This document shows positions 11,030-22,130 of a stretch of 64,000 nt of DNA, one piece after another (positions within the stretch are counted from its first letter, which is position 1; each line of letters starts with the position of its first letter). The stretch comes from Gautieria morchelliformis (Eukaryota; Basidiomycota; Agaricomycetes; Gomphales; Gomphaceae). The stretch covers positions 234,222 through 298,221 of the forward strand of contig WHVA01000079.1 in NCBI GenBank assembly GCA_015179125.1. Reading direction: 5' to 3'. The notes under the pieces are model-generated. The model did no database searches. It saw only the letters and a program-made list of their open reading frames with translations, and was not told where the DNA came from. The translations under genes were made by a program, and so were the position numbers.

Positions 11030-11599
11030 GTTGTCAAAAAGGTGTGTATACCTGAAAGAGACGAAGTGAGCACAGCGACGTAAAGGTCATCTAAGCAGCA
11101 AGTGATCCATCCATTGCTATTTCTGCAAGAACTCATATTGGTTTGGACAACATGTACGGATACGCCCTCATGCAACACAACTCAGACAACGACTCTCACC
11201 TTTGTTGAGCAAGTACGTAGAGAGACAGTCGAGGACACCACCGAATGAGAGTGTGTTCGGGTTTTGCCGATTTGCTTTCGTACACGGTTTTCCCCCCTGT
11301 TTCGGCACCAAATTGAAATCCATCGACGCACACCCCACAGGGTCCCCAGTCTCACTCGTAAATTTTTCGTCTTAAGACCCACAAATGCACAGTCAACCAG
11401 GCACACTAATTACTGCGTAGTGCTCTCTCCCTAACCTCTGTAGTAATAGAAGCTACTCGAACTGCTAGCCTACGCTCACAGTGTGAAAGTGGCAATGGAT
11501 AATTGATTTAGTATGACCTTTGCACTAAATAACTCATCCGATGCATGAAAGCCTGGGTCTTATTCAAGCGCTCTCTCATAATTTTATCTATAATTCATG
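11030..11599. other. Promoter/5'UTR of RPS18 and 3' flank of the F-box gene
   Basis: The stretch contains a likely 5'-UTR intron acceptor of RPS18 (about 11057, minus strand) and otherwise no coding frame with recognisable features. Confidence 0.45.
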
Positions 11600-12852
11600 T
11601 CAATTCAAGTTGGACAGGTCGTTTCCGGGAAGGGCAAGAGACAATTGTTGGCTCATAAGGGCCTTTTCCCGCTCAGCGAGATCCTTTTCTTTCAGCTCCA
11701 GATCACGTTCCCTTGCAGATAATATTTTTTCGAGCTCTTTCAAAGTTATCCACCCAAGCAGCGAATTCCGCACCCTGAAAGTACGCATTATTCTCGGAGC
11801 ATGTATACATGGACATTAGGACAAACCAAATAGAATCCGGAAATGAGACTATCTCGAGCGAGGGGCATGATTTATGCCAAATCTCCGCTAGAGGGCTTGT
11901 CATCTCTTCATCATGGAGACAGTCTGAACTGTTCTTTGAAAGAAACATAACCGATCGCAGGGTCCTGAATGACGAGAAGACGGATTCGAGCCCGTCCAAA
12001 ATATCCTGATAGAGAAGATACATTAGACTGTGTTCACGATGATAGAAAAGGGAAGCAGACCTTAGTGACTGACCCTCTGACGATGTGTATCGCGAGCGAG
12101 ACAAGTTCGGGCAGATGTTCGGGCACAGCCCTCAAAGCTCCTAGTGTGGTCTCAGGGGAATCCGTAAGGTGAGTAATGAATTGTAAGGTGTGAACGACGG
12201 ATGAAGAGTATGCTAAAATCCGTAATGTGGTGGAGATGATATCCGAGTTTAGAAGCCAAGGATGGGTGAGGCATAATTCAGCCTCTTGTACTGGTCGGTT
12301 GGGCACAACGGCAGCCAGAATGAGCGGCGACGCAGAAACACGCTGCAAATTTGGCAAAGAACGACCCGATATACGGGCGTCGTGGTGGAACCTGCCACAG
12401 AAAAGCGCAGAAGTGATGTCATCTTGGGTTTCAAGCCACCTCACCAAAGGTTTATCCCAGTGGCAGGCTGTGGTGAATGATTTGAGACGGAAAGTACAAC
12501 CTGTAAGGACAAAGGAGCGAGGGCCTCCCATCAGGAGGGATAGAGAGACCAGGTTGATCATCTGGCGAAGGGCTTTATGAAGGAGGTTGTAGTATGATGG
12601 CAGGACCTCTAAACCACTATTGAAATTGTCGCTGACGTGAAACCGTCGCACGTGTAGGGCAATATCAGGCCGTCTGGAGACAGTAGTGTTTAATCGAACG
12701 ATCTTGACGGGGTTCATGAGTTCAACGTCTCGGTAGAGAATCCGGGTAGCGACCGTATGACACAAACGATTCGATTGGGCCACCTCGCATAAGTCTTGGT
12801 TGCTTGAGTAAAGCAGAATTGCATTCAGCAGCTCGATGGGTAGTGATGGCAC
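11600..12852 (-). CDS. F-box protein with leucine-rich-type C-terminal region
   Basis: Starts MPSLPIELLNAILLYSSNQDLCEVAQSNRLCHTVATRILYRDVEL, a typical fungal F-box (LP.ELL..IL.Y......L..V...). Such proteins recruit substrates to SCF ubiquitin ligases. About 200 residues of irregular Leu-rich segments follow (NLVSLSLLMGG, LRILAYSSSVVHTLQFI). Exon 1 is 12061-12852; a 55-bp intron 12006-12060 joins SVTK to DILDGLESVFSSF. The C-terminus is ambiguous. Without further splicing the protein ends at 11703. If a very short intron (34 bp, GTATAC...TTTCAG, about 11783-11816) is removed, the frame continues to 11600 with a regular heptad coiled coil (LKEKDLAEREKAL). The substrate is unknown. Confidence 0.75.
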
Positions 12853-13573
12853 TGTAAGGAAGAAGTTAGTGAAATCTTGATTAAAATATATGCGGACGGG
12901 TATGTTGCACAGAAGCTGTTCTGCCGCTCATCATGATCTAGCCTGGAGGAACGCCGAGAGCAGCTTTGGGTGTCAATGTCCAAGTTACAGCTTGTCTAGA
13001 CGAAAATATACAATAGATAGATGTAGTATAAAACACGTAGTATATAACAAACTTATTCACCTTCACAGATGGGGTGTGTGCCGTTATCACTGTGACTGGT
13101 GCAGAGTCATCCAACACATGTAGGTCGTCGTGAAACTTTGTACCCAGACAAGGAAAGCTCCAACGACCCTTCTTGAACTTGAAGCTAGGCATCTAAGTAG
13201 TAAAGGTAGAGACGCTGCATACATACGTCGGCTGGACGTCGGAGTTCTCGCCACTATACGGGACAAACGTCATCCTATGAACATCTACTGTCCGCAACCT
13301 ATGTAACGAGCCGATTCTTATATTTGACAATACTCATAACATTTAAACATAGTTATAACCATGGCACCATCTGAGTAATCGATGACGAACGGAAAATTCT
13401 CATGCGCATGGGTACGCACGCACTGATCTTCAGTAGTTGTGCAACGAGCGAAACGTAGACACCACCAAGCATGAATATATCTAGTGCAATCTGCACACGA
13501 AATAAACTATCCCAGCAACAGTTAATTAGATATCCATCTAAACAGAATAGCCTTGATATACCTGTGCACACCA
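12853..13573. other. Intergenic; one weak minus-strand frame
   Basis: The frame 13192-12938 (minus) begins MPSFKFKKGRWSFPCLGTKF and could be a small protein or an exon. The preceding ATG (13275, MTFVPYSGENSD) does not join it through a normal-length intron. Not called as a gene. Confidence 0.3.
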
Positions 13574-14364
13574 TCAAGTATCCGAGTCATATATCGTGAT
13601 CTTAGGTTGCACAGCCGGAACCACCGAAATTTCCTGTTGCTGAACGTCCTCCGGAATCTGCTGCTCGGCGCGTACATCATCCTCTGAACCTCCTTCCCTC
13701 TCGTCCTCATCACTTTCATCCCCTGGTAACCTGAACACCATCTCGCTCCCATTAACCAGCCTTCTTTTCTTGATTGGACCTCCTCCCACAGCACCGCCTG
13801 CAGAGGGTGCTGCGCCACCCTGGGGTATCTCAGAGTCTTTACCCTTCCCCTTTGCACGCTCCTTTTTCTTCATCCGTTTAGCCCGATTTTTGGACGTCTT
13901 CGCATCCGCCTGCCCTTCCCGCTCCTTCCGCTTCCTCTCGAACTCCTCAGCATCTGCTTCCTGTACACAACAAATAATCTCAAGTCTATATCATGCATCA
14001 AAAGACCAAACAATAGACTCACCTTCTTCGACATCTCCTCCATCAACTTCAACCGCTCATACTCTCTCCGTCTATTCGCCTTATACACGTGGAACTCGCC
14101 ACTCCCGGCACCAGCACTGCTCCCTTGCACGTTCTTCATCATTTCCCGCGGAGGGCGGACCGTCTTTTCCTTGGGCGGCGGAGGGATATTGACGGGCTTA
14201 GAAGGATCCTTGAGTAATTTAGAGAGCTGGGATCGTTGTCGTTCGAGCGGCGTGGGAGCATGTCTGTTGGCTGGGGGAGGTATACCACCATTGGACGTAG
14301 AGGCTGAGGCAGAAGGTGCGGGTGAAGCCATGGGGATATCGAGACTGTGGGCGGTTCTGCCCAT
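13574..14364 (-). CDS. PRKRIP1-like nuclear protein (DUF1168 family)
   Basis: Exons 14023-14364 and 13574-13960, with a 62-bp intron. After a Ser/Pro/Ala-rich N-terminus comes the conserved block: TPLERQRSQLSKLLKDPSKP, then PRE, GSGEFHVYKANRRREYERLKLMEEMSKK and, across the intron, EADAEEFERKRKEREGQADAKTSKNRAKRMKKKERAK. The 'GSGEFHVYK..RRREYER' and 'KTSKNRAKR.K.K' motifs define the family. The human member is a double-stranded-RNA binding splicing-complex component. The C-terminus is acidic and low-complexity (ESDEDEREGGSEDD), probably not conserved. Confidence 0.9.
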
Positions 14365-14589
14365 AGGCGCCCACGTTCGATCACAAACTGTTATTTAAAT
14401 TTTACTTAAGTCCTCTGACGAGACTCAATTTTCAGTTAACTGAAGTAAATATTACTTTGTTAGAAACATCTACTTCATGCTATAAATAATCACAACATTA
14501 ACGTCGCATCGCATAAGCAGCTTGTACATGTAGCAGCACCCCAAATCCTTGTTGCCAACTTGAAGGCCAGGTAAACGGTATAACAGCTC

Positions 14590-15845
14590 TCATGAAAACG
14601 CACCCAATACTCCCGCCAGGAGTGTTACCCACCAACCTCTGTACAAAGCTTTCCAGCCCTCCTCATCTACCATTCGCTTAGCAGCATCAGTGAAGCCCAG
14701 GTACGGGTCCAATTCGTTGCGTAATCCAATCACATCCTCTGACCCTGCGTATTGAAGCTCTGGCTCTGCTCCCTCGTCCTGTGGCACGGTCTCGAACGTG
14801 GCAGACGTTGGATGGTTCCGCTGGAGAGATAGGCGTGTTGCTATGACCTCGAGCGGGCACAGCACAACCGTGCTGAGTCCGGCGATGAATATGTACGTGC
14901 CGATACGTAGCGCGGTGAAGTCTGGGTGAGTACCGGACCCCTTGATGGTTCCGGAAGAAATCGTGTCGACGGAAGGGAGGAGCCATGTTCGCAGGGTTCG
15001 CAGAACAAGGATGACATAGCCGAGGTGCAGGACTTTAGCTCCGAGGAGTCCAGGTGTCGTGTATAGCACCCAGGGCTTGCGAAGTTCCGTGGGTGTGAAG
15101 AGACGTCGGAGGGCATACCTAGGGTCCATCCATGGGAGAAGGTACGGCGTGGTTATGGCACTGTAGAGATTACATGAACAAGGTAAAAAGGTAGACCACG
15201 CAATGCGACGGACCGGTTAATGAGGATGGTTACTGGGAGACCAATAAATGTAAGGAAAAGGCTGTACACCAGCAATTGCAACGGAGATGCCAAGGGTGCG
15301 CTATATCGACTCGAACCACGCGGCATGGATGCCCCAATATATGCCCACATGAATGCCGTCACCACGAGCGTCGAAATGAAGTTGGGCACTAGCGCAGGAA
15401 CAACATCAGCACGTGCATACTAGACCAGCATGAGGACTCACTAAATCCTTTGTACAAGCCTTGCCAGCCCTACGAGAGATTGAATATGCCTCGTCGGTTG
15501 ATGTTTCGCCACTTACCTCTAAATTCCGAACCCGTTTGATCATCGCGAAGTATGAATTGACCACTGGACCTGCATGAGGTTGCACGCCACTTTCCGCATC
15601 GAGTTGAAGGCCCTACAAGCATAATAGATAGATAACAAGAATTCTAACGCATCACTAGACCAGAAGCACCTTCGGGGAATAATTCGCTCGAAAACGCACA
15701 AGTGCACCAACTTCATCATTGATATATCAGTACATGATCAACGCATCGAGGCCTATTGGTACTCACTTAATGGTACTGTAATAATCTCTGCTAGAGTCGT
15801 TAGGAGGAGAGCGAAAATCGCTGTAAACAGCAGCGCAAAGAACAT
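14590..15845 (-). CDS. Mitochondrial carrier (SLC25) superfamily protein
   Basis: Six exons inferred from phase-compatible GT-AG sites: 15767-15845, 15670-15710, 15516-15612, 15442-15469, 15214-15388, 14590-15160. The N-terminus MFFALLFTAIFALLLTTLAEIITVPL is a first membrane helix ending in a carrier-like Pro motif, followed by ALVRFRANYSPKG. EGWQGLYKGF and EEGWKALYRGWW are the usual 'EG..ALYRG' matrix-helix motifs. TVVLCPLEVIATRLSLQR is a good P-x-[DE]-x-x-x-x-[RK] signature. Other helices are MPNFISTLVVTAFMWAYIG and LQLLVYSLFLTFIGLPVTILI. The middle signature is degenerate, so it is a divergent carrier of unknown substrate. The protein ends GVLGAFS. Confidence 0.85.
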
Positions 15846-17103
15846 GGCAAGTGGCAGGAGAGTGCGACACCCAGCTGACTCAGCAGCTGACCAGTCCAGC
15901 GGCTGCCCCAGTTATTCGGTGGAAATACAAAACTCCTCATCCATTGAGTCGTCTCGTCCCGTCGGTGGCCCTCCCTTGTCGGGTGCCAGCCTGGCACTAC
16001 TTTATATATGTGGCTCAAGTCCGCTCATTCCTCCGGTCGAAAGGAGGAACCTGAGTCCTATGGCCTCTAGTCCGATGTTTCATGGCGTTCTTCAAATTGG
16101 CTATTCATTGTTGAAAGGTAATCTTGTTTCTTTGTATACCTTAGCTCTCTGGATATCGCTCATTCATCTCCAACGGTCACCGTTGATGACCGACCCTCGA
16201 AACCGGTACTTCAAAGTGAGTTATGCCCCCGCCCCTGCGGGTCGTCACGCACACGCCGGCGAGACGAAGGACGCTACGAAGAACGGGGCGGCGGGGCTCG
16301 TGAATGGCACGGGCGTGCACGACACCCTCAGGGAGCGGGCGGGTTCCGCGGTAGTGGTGGGGGTGGGGCGCGGAGGGCGTGGGCGGGGGGCGGCGCAAGG
16401 GGAGGGACAGGGAGCGCGAGCGCACGGACGAGACGATGGCCCTGCAGAGCCGCGCATGGACAGCGCCGCACAACGGCGCGGGAATCGAGGTGCTCGCCGT
16501 GCAGTGGATTCTTGTGTGTTCCAATAAGGCGATCCCTGAAGCCAGTGCCGCCCCCGAGCTCTATGGCCCTCTGCGTGCCCCGTCACCACCACTGAGCACC
16601 ATGGGAAGCGTCCTGGCCCGCGAGCAATGCCGTTGTAGTGGCGGTGCTCGTTTGGTACGCCGCCTCGCGTGGTTGCTTCGTGAGGTGTGCTGGATTGCGT
16701 CCATCGCGGACGCGGTGGGGCTCGGGCTCGGGATCGCGATCTCGGTCATCGTTGGGCCATGCGGTGTCTCTGCCTCCACGTCGCGCGGCGGTGTTCGTCT
16801 GCCTCGCCGCCTCGCGTGGCCGTGGCAGGCGCAAGAAGACAGGCTGGCGATCTATGTGAGTTTTCCCTACCAGTAATTCATAAAATACCGCTTACTCTCT
16901 AGTGATGCCCTTGCCACCAGCCCGCATGATACCTGTCCGATCGAACCCGGTAATATAGACCCTGCGTCTAAGACGCAGACGCTGTTGTCGGGAGTGGACT
17001 TTCCTATCGAAAGAGCGGTGCCCGCCGCGTGTAATTCCACAATGTTTACGATAGTTATCTATTCAAATCCACAGGTCATCGGAATACTTATATTGGGCAC
17101 TGA
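15846..17103. other. GC-rich region without a secure gene
   Basis: Between about 16210 and 16850 GC content is clearly higher, with G-tracts (16340-16400) and two similar words encoding VRRLAWL and PRRLAWP. A frame from 16183 starts MTDPRNRYFKVSYAPAPAG; 'DPxxNRYFK' resembles the N-terminus of DCAF4-like WD-repeat proteins, but no WD repeats follow. Another open stretch (about 16907-17045) reads DALATSPHDTCPIEPGN. These may be decayed host exons or captured fragments. Confidence 0.3.
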
Positions 17104-17463
17104 ATGCAAGCAACGCACCTCAGTTGGTTGGACTGGGTGGATTGGCATACTTGGACTATCTACTTGCCAATGAGAGACTGGAAAAACAAGACAAACTTGA
17201 TCTCTCAACCTGCATATATTGAGAGAATCCTCAAGTGTTTCAATCTAGAAGATGCTAAAATATGCCATATGCCTCTGGACCCAAATATAAAACTATCAAA
17301 AGACCAATGCCCTCAAACTGAGCAAGGGAAGAATGCCATGGCAAAAATGCCATACAGGCAAGCAATTGGATCACTCATGTGGGCAGCAGTAGCCACCCGA
17401 CCCGACATTGGATTTGCAGTGTCATTACTATCTCAATTCCTCAAAAATCCAGGTGGAACACAT
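17104..17463 (+). pseudogene. Ty1/copia reverse transcriptase, C-terminal fragment
   Basis: RDWKNKT..ISQPAYIERILKCFNLEDA, then KMPYRQAIGSLMWAAVATRPDIGFAVSLLSQFL, are the hallmark copia blocks between RT and RNase H ('YR.AIGSLMY...TRPDI'). The fragment ends abruptly at NPGGTH, where the TGTAAATA of gypsy element A begins. It is therefore the target in which element A is inserted, and the oldest layer of the nest. Confidence 0.85.
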
Positions 17464-17621
17464 TGTAAATACCCTATTTACCTGCATTGCCCCTAAGGCA
17501 ATGTGCACTACGGGAGCCATTAGATAATGCCAATGGATCCTTATGGATCCACTGTATAGTTCTTGTGTGGGAACCGCGCTAGGGTTCCATCTTACTCTTA
17601 CCTTACACTGTCACTATGTAG

Positions 17622-19199
17622 TAGGGATGCACACCGTGCCGTACATCCACAGCTGTAGGGTGCTGTATTACGGCCATGGCACCTGTACTGTCAAGGGTCT
17701 GTGTGCTGTGCTGACGGTATGGTATTGTCAAGATTGGTTTTTAGGCGTTAATATTGTGTATTAGTGAACACAGCGAATGCCCAAATAACTTGTGCGAATA
17801 AGTGTGCCGTTTGGCGAATAGGGTGAACCAATAAATGTTCAGAAGATAAGAGGGCTGCCCGATTGGGGCTTGCCCTATCTACAGTCGTAGTGAAATAGCC
17901 CATGGCACTTGACGATGTAACGTGCAAGGTGTCACGGAAAGGTTGTTTAAGTAGCAACAATCCTTTCACCGGCGAAGGTGCTCCTTTGGAGCCCTTCACC
18001 GACAGCACAGATAGTAGTTCAAAGGCTAAGGTAACGAAGGTGAAGTATGAAAACTCACCAGTGATGCTTAAGCCTTCCTCTCGTCGAAGATAGAAATCTA
18101 CAGGAGAGGGCTCAAGATGATGGTCACAGCGAGGTCAAGTTTTGCATAAGATAGATGTATGATAATTGAACTGGGGAATATACATGCGGATGTAGACTAC
18201 TTATATTGAATGCTCATATGATGCTAGCGAATAGGAAAGAGGCCCTGGAGTCAGGGTTGGATAGGGGTGCGCAGTCATGATACAAATAGATGAAACACAG
18301 ATACAATAGAATGGAAGAGGAGTGTGAACGTGAAACGACAGGGAGGAAAGGGGACGAAGGTACTTATGTACAAAAACACACCTTGGGACCTGCATACATG
18401 CTACCCTGCATGGACTCTTCATCTGTTGGGTTGATCCCACACGACCTACGGGGTAGGACGTCCCGCGAGTGCACTCCGGCCATATGAACACCTAAAGGGG
18501 TTGGATTGAGAAGATGATGGGGCCAGTGATGAACCATCACGCTGGGTAGAGGGTGTCAATCGTGTTTGATGTTATGCCTGCTGGTGAATGATGCGAGCAG
18601 CGAATGGTCGTTCGGCGAATATGGCAAAGAGTGAATGGAGCGAACATAGAGGAGGAGTGGTCGAAGGGTAGGGCAAACTCAGGCGAAGATGCAGGAGGAG
18701 CGATGAGGGGGAACGTAGAGACAGTGAGGTAAGGGAAATAGACGGGTCATGACAGGTATATGGTACGGTTTGACACCATATATACCGTACAAATACAGCT
18801 GTGTACGGTATGTATATGGCATGCATCGGTAAACACCAAAAACCTGTTAGCCGAGCCAAAAACACATCACCTGACGGGCACTACTGCTGGCACGTACATT
18901 GGGCATGCCTAATTAGTCTGCATAGGCTGACATAAAGCGCAGCTACCTGTGTAGGCTGCATAGGCCAGCATACTAATATCATGCAATGTCATAGTCTATG
19001 CGGATCGGTCACTAACCGATCCTCCAATAGCCCCACAGTATAATATTGCTGTCAACCATAATACGGCCTGTATGGTACCCGTACCGTACCGTCAGAGGGA
19101 TGAGGTACTGATCATACGGACAGTATACGGTCTGCTGTATCTGTCAACTTGCCGTACATTATACGGCCGTAGCCGTAATATGGACAGTGTGCATCCCTA
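17622..19199. mobile_element. Non-autonomous hAT-type element
   Basis: The ends TAGGGATGCACAC and GTGTGCATCCCTA are inverted copies. The 8-bp CTATGTAG is duplicated exactly on both sides (17614-17621 and 19200-19207). An 8-bp TSD and a TAGGG-type terminus are diagnostic of the hAT superfamily. The 1578-bp interior has no transposase frame but many CGAAT/GCGAA words and GTACGGTA-like repeats near both ends. It sits inside the LTR of element A. Confidence 0.9.
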
Positions 19200-19207
19200 C
19201 TATGTAG

Positions 19208-19743
19208 CACATGGAATACCACATATTGGTTGAGTTCCGCTTGCCCTTGTGATACAAGGTCCTAAGATCAACTATCTTACACCTTTATGAACTTCCAGCA
19301 GTTCGCCCAGCGAACAGTTGAATTGTGGAATCTGCATGATCTTGAAAAAGATCACTGCATTGACAGTTTTTCACTGTTGGCAAACTCCAGTAGATCCCTC
19401 TACTGTCGACTGCGTGTGTGATGATTCCATGCAGCTGAAGATGTATGTGAGTTTCTAGCTTGCGGCCCTAACCCCAAGTGTGGCCCAGTGACATGACAGC
19501 TCATGCGACCCCGGGCTCTGAGCCAATGGCCCAGGAAGACGGAGAGGTCATAGACCTCACCACCCTTGCCTGGCCCATCGTGGGCGAGGAAGCCCCTGAC
19601 CATGTCTCACTCGGTGTGGTCGAGGAGGAGGTGCTGCCAGGCATCCAGCCAGTGTCCCTGCCCTGATCCCCCTTGCCCATGGACAAAGGCAAGGGCAGAG
19701 AAGTCTCACTGTCCTCAGACAGCAGAGAATCTCACACAGACTG
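19208..19743 (+). repeat. Distal part of the 5' LTR and leader of gypsy element A
   Basis: Aligns by eye with 61130-61660 of element D: shared words include CCCTTGTGATACAAGGTCCTAAG, CTTGAAAAAGATC, the CTCTACTGTCG block, GACGGAGAG and GGCAAGGGCAGAGAAGTCTC. The 5-mer GACTG at 19739-19743 is the left TSD copy of element B. Confidence 0.75.
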
Positions 19744-20091
19744 TGTGAGGGCAACACTAATGACGAAGCCACAACCTAAAGATACTCAAGAGATAATGGC
19801 TGATGCAAGGACAATAACCAACTGTGTAGTGGGTATCCTCAGTTTATAAATCTACCAATGATAGATACATGGGGACTTGCCTGTGTAGTAGGTATCCTCA
19901 GAGATCAAGCTGAGGAAATGGCACCACACTGGCTACGGTCTTATAGTGCTGGCAAGGCTTACATAATAGGGGAGATGGAAACTTGTAGAAGGTTATGGAA
20001 ACTGATGGAAGGTTACGGAAACTGACGGAAGGTTATGGAAACTCATGGAAGGAAACAGAAACTTGTGGAAGGAAACACATGAACCCTGACA
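19744..20091 (-). repeat. 3' LTR of element B
   Basis: 348 bp with TG...CA ends. Compared with the other LTR it carries an insertion containing a second GGTATCCTCAG and several copies of GGAAGGTTATGGAAACT. Confidence 0.85.
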
Positions 20092-20819
20092 TCACCTCCC
20101 TCTCAATGCTTGTCGTCCCGACAAGCACTGCCACCTAGCCCCCAACATCCACTGAGACATCGTTTCCAAGTATGCCACACGTGGGACCACCATCTCTCCT
20201 GGCCCTTCCCCTCCTGGTAGTGCAGGTCAATGATGAGCTCAGGGGGATTGGGGTCCATGGGCAAGTGTGGCCCTCGGAACCTTGCTCAACGTAGTCGCTC
20301 TCCTGCCATGTTACGGAAACGCCGCCCCACCCAGCCTTCGAAAGTGTAGGGGGTTCCACAAGGGGGGGTTCCATTGTTGAGGAAGACAGGGTCACCGACA
20401 TAGTATGTGTTCTCTCGTCTGTGTCGGGGTCTGAGGAATGCGAGTGCAGGGCGAGTGGGTGCCTGACTCTTCGCTGGTGTGAGGTCCTCAGAGCTGACGG
20501 ACCACTTTGAAGACCACGCGGCATCGAGATCATGGCAGTCAAGCATCCTTTATAGCTTGGCTTCACTGGCTGCTCTGGATGATGAGAAGCCGGAGAAGTG
20601 CAGGAGGGTGGGATCGACACATGACATGTTTGGCAGGTCAGAGAGGTTTTGGGTGAAGCTGGGGAGGGCAACAAGCTCAATAGCGGGTGAGGACATGGTT
20701 GATGGATGTGGTGGGGTCGATGCAGTGGAAGTGAGCGGTCACAGGTGGAGAGGGGATATATAGCTTATCGGAATGAATTGGTTAGGCGGAGGCTGATATC
20801 GCTTATCTTTGGGGTTCTG

Positions 20820-22130
20820 GACCCTTGACATTATGAGTAGAAGCCCTGCCTGCTGTCCAGTCGAAGAGAGTTTGCCTGGAAGGTTCTGTGAAGTTCTGAA
20901 CTCTCTGGAAGGGAAGGGACATGTATGTGGCTGCTGAGATACGCTGAGGTGCCTCTGGGTTCTGCCTGTGAAATTCCTTGACAAGTCGCTTTGCCCCAGA
21001 GACATCTTTTGCCAGTAGCCAGAGATCATTGGCAGCTCCATAGCCCTTCCAGCGCACGAGATACTCCAACCTTCCACGGAACATCCTGCTGTCTAGAATC
21101 CTTTCAACTTCATATTCTTCGGCTCCATCCCGTATGACAGGGGGGGGTGGTGGAGGGGAATGACATTCAAGAATTGGGTCATCTTCATATGGCTGAAGCA
21201 GGATGACAGAGAACACTGGATGTGTGCGACCAAAGGATGCAGGAAGATTTAGACCATAGGCATTTCGTGAGACCACCTTATTAACAGTGTAGGGGCCTAG
21301 CCACTTATGGTCTAGCTTCTTCATTGGGCAAGTGGTTGTGATCTTTTGTGCATTGAGCCAGACCTTGTCACCAAGCTTATAAACTGGGGCTGATTTATGG
21401 TGCACGTCATAGAAGCGTGCCATGTCCTCTGCTGCCTTGGACAGGGCCGAACGATCTTCTCTTGTGGCTGCTTCCATCCGCATTGTGAACTCATCCAGGG
21501 CCTCAAGTCGAGTTTCCCGGACTGGTTCCAGTCCCAGCCTTGGATGTTGGCCACTGTCCAACATGAAGGGTGTAGTCTGGGTTGAGGCATGGATTCGGTT
21601 GTTATAGGCAAACTCGGCCAAGGATATCCATTCGAACCAATCATCCTGATGCTGGTTGATGAATAGTCGAAGGTATTGCTCAATCTCCTGATTAACCCTT
21701 TCAGTCTGTCCATCAGTTTGGGGGTGATAAGCAGTAGAGGCAGCGACTTTGACACCAAGAAGTTTGTTCAGTTCACGCATGAACTGGGAGATGAACTGTG
21801 TGCCTTGATCACTGATGATTTCTTCAGGGAGCCCATGAATTTTCCAAACATGATCACGGAAGAGTCAGGAGACTCCCACTGAAGTTACATCTGAAGTGGT
21901 GGGAATGACATGTGCACGCTTTGAGAGGCGATCGACGACAACAAGGAGAGCATCATAGCCATGACTGGTAGGCAGTTATACAATCAAGTCAACAGACATA
22001 ACCTGCCATCTACAGTCTGGGATACGGTTTGGTAGAAGCTTGCCAACGGGAGAAGCAGGGAAGCATTTTGTCCTGTTGCACAGGTCACAGGTCTTCACAT
22101 ATTTTGCGATGTAATGTCCCATCCCAGGCC
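20820..22130 (-). pseudogene. Element B integrase with chromodomain
   Basis: Right to left: remains of the H2C2 finger (AKYVKTCDLCNRTK), the catalytic core with a SVDLIV start, PEEIISDQGTQFISQF (second Asp), STAYHPQTDGQTERVNQEIEQYLR (Glu), the GPY/F-type region, and a C-terminal chromodomain EEYEVERILDSRMFRGRLEYLVRWKGY. The chromodomain of such elements binds modified histone tails and directs insertion to heterochromatin. Two in-frame stops lie before 21780 (in 'IV*LP', about 21975, and 'VS*LFRDHVW', about 21877). A frameshift lies near 22125. Confidence 0.85.

Noticed and set aside
16177..16876. Several overlapping long frames on both strands
   Set aside because: High GC content lengthens random frames; only the short start at 16183 has any resemblance to a known protein.
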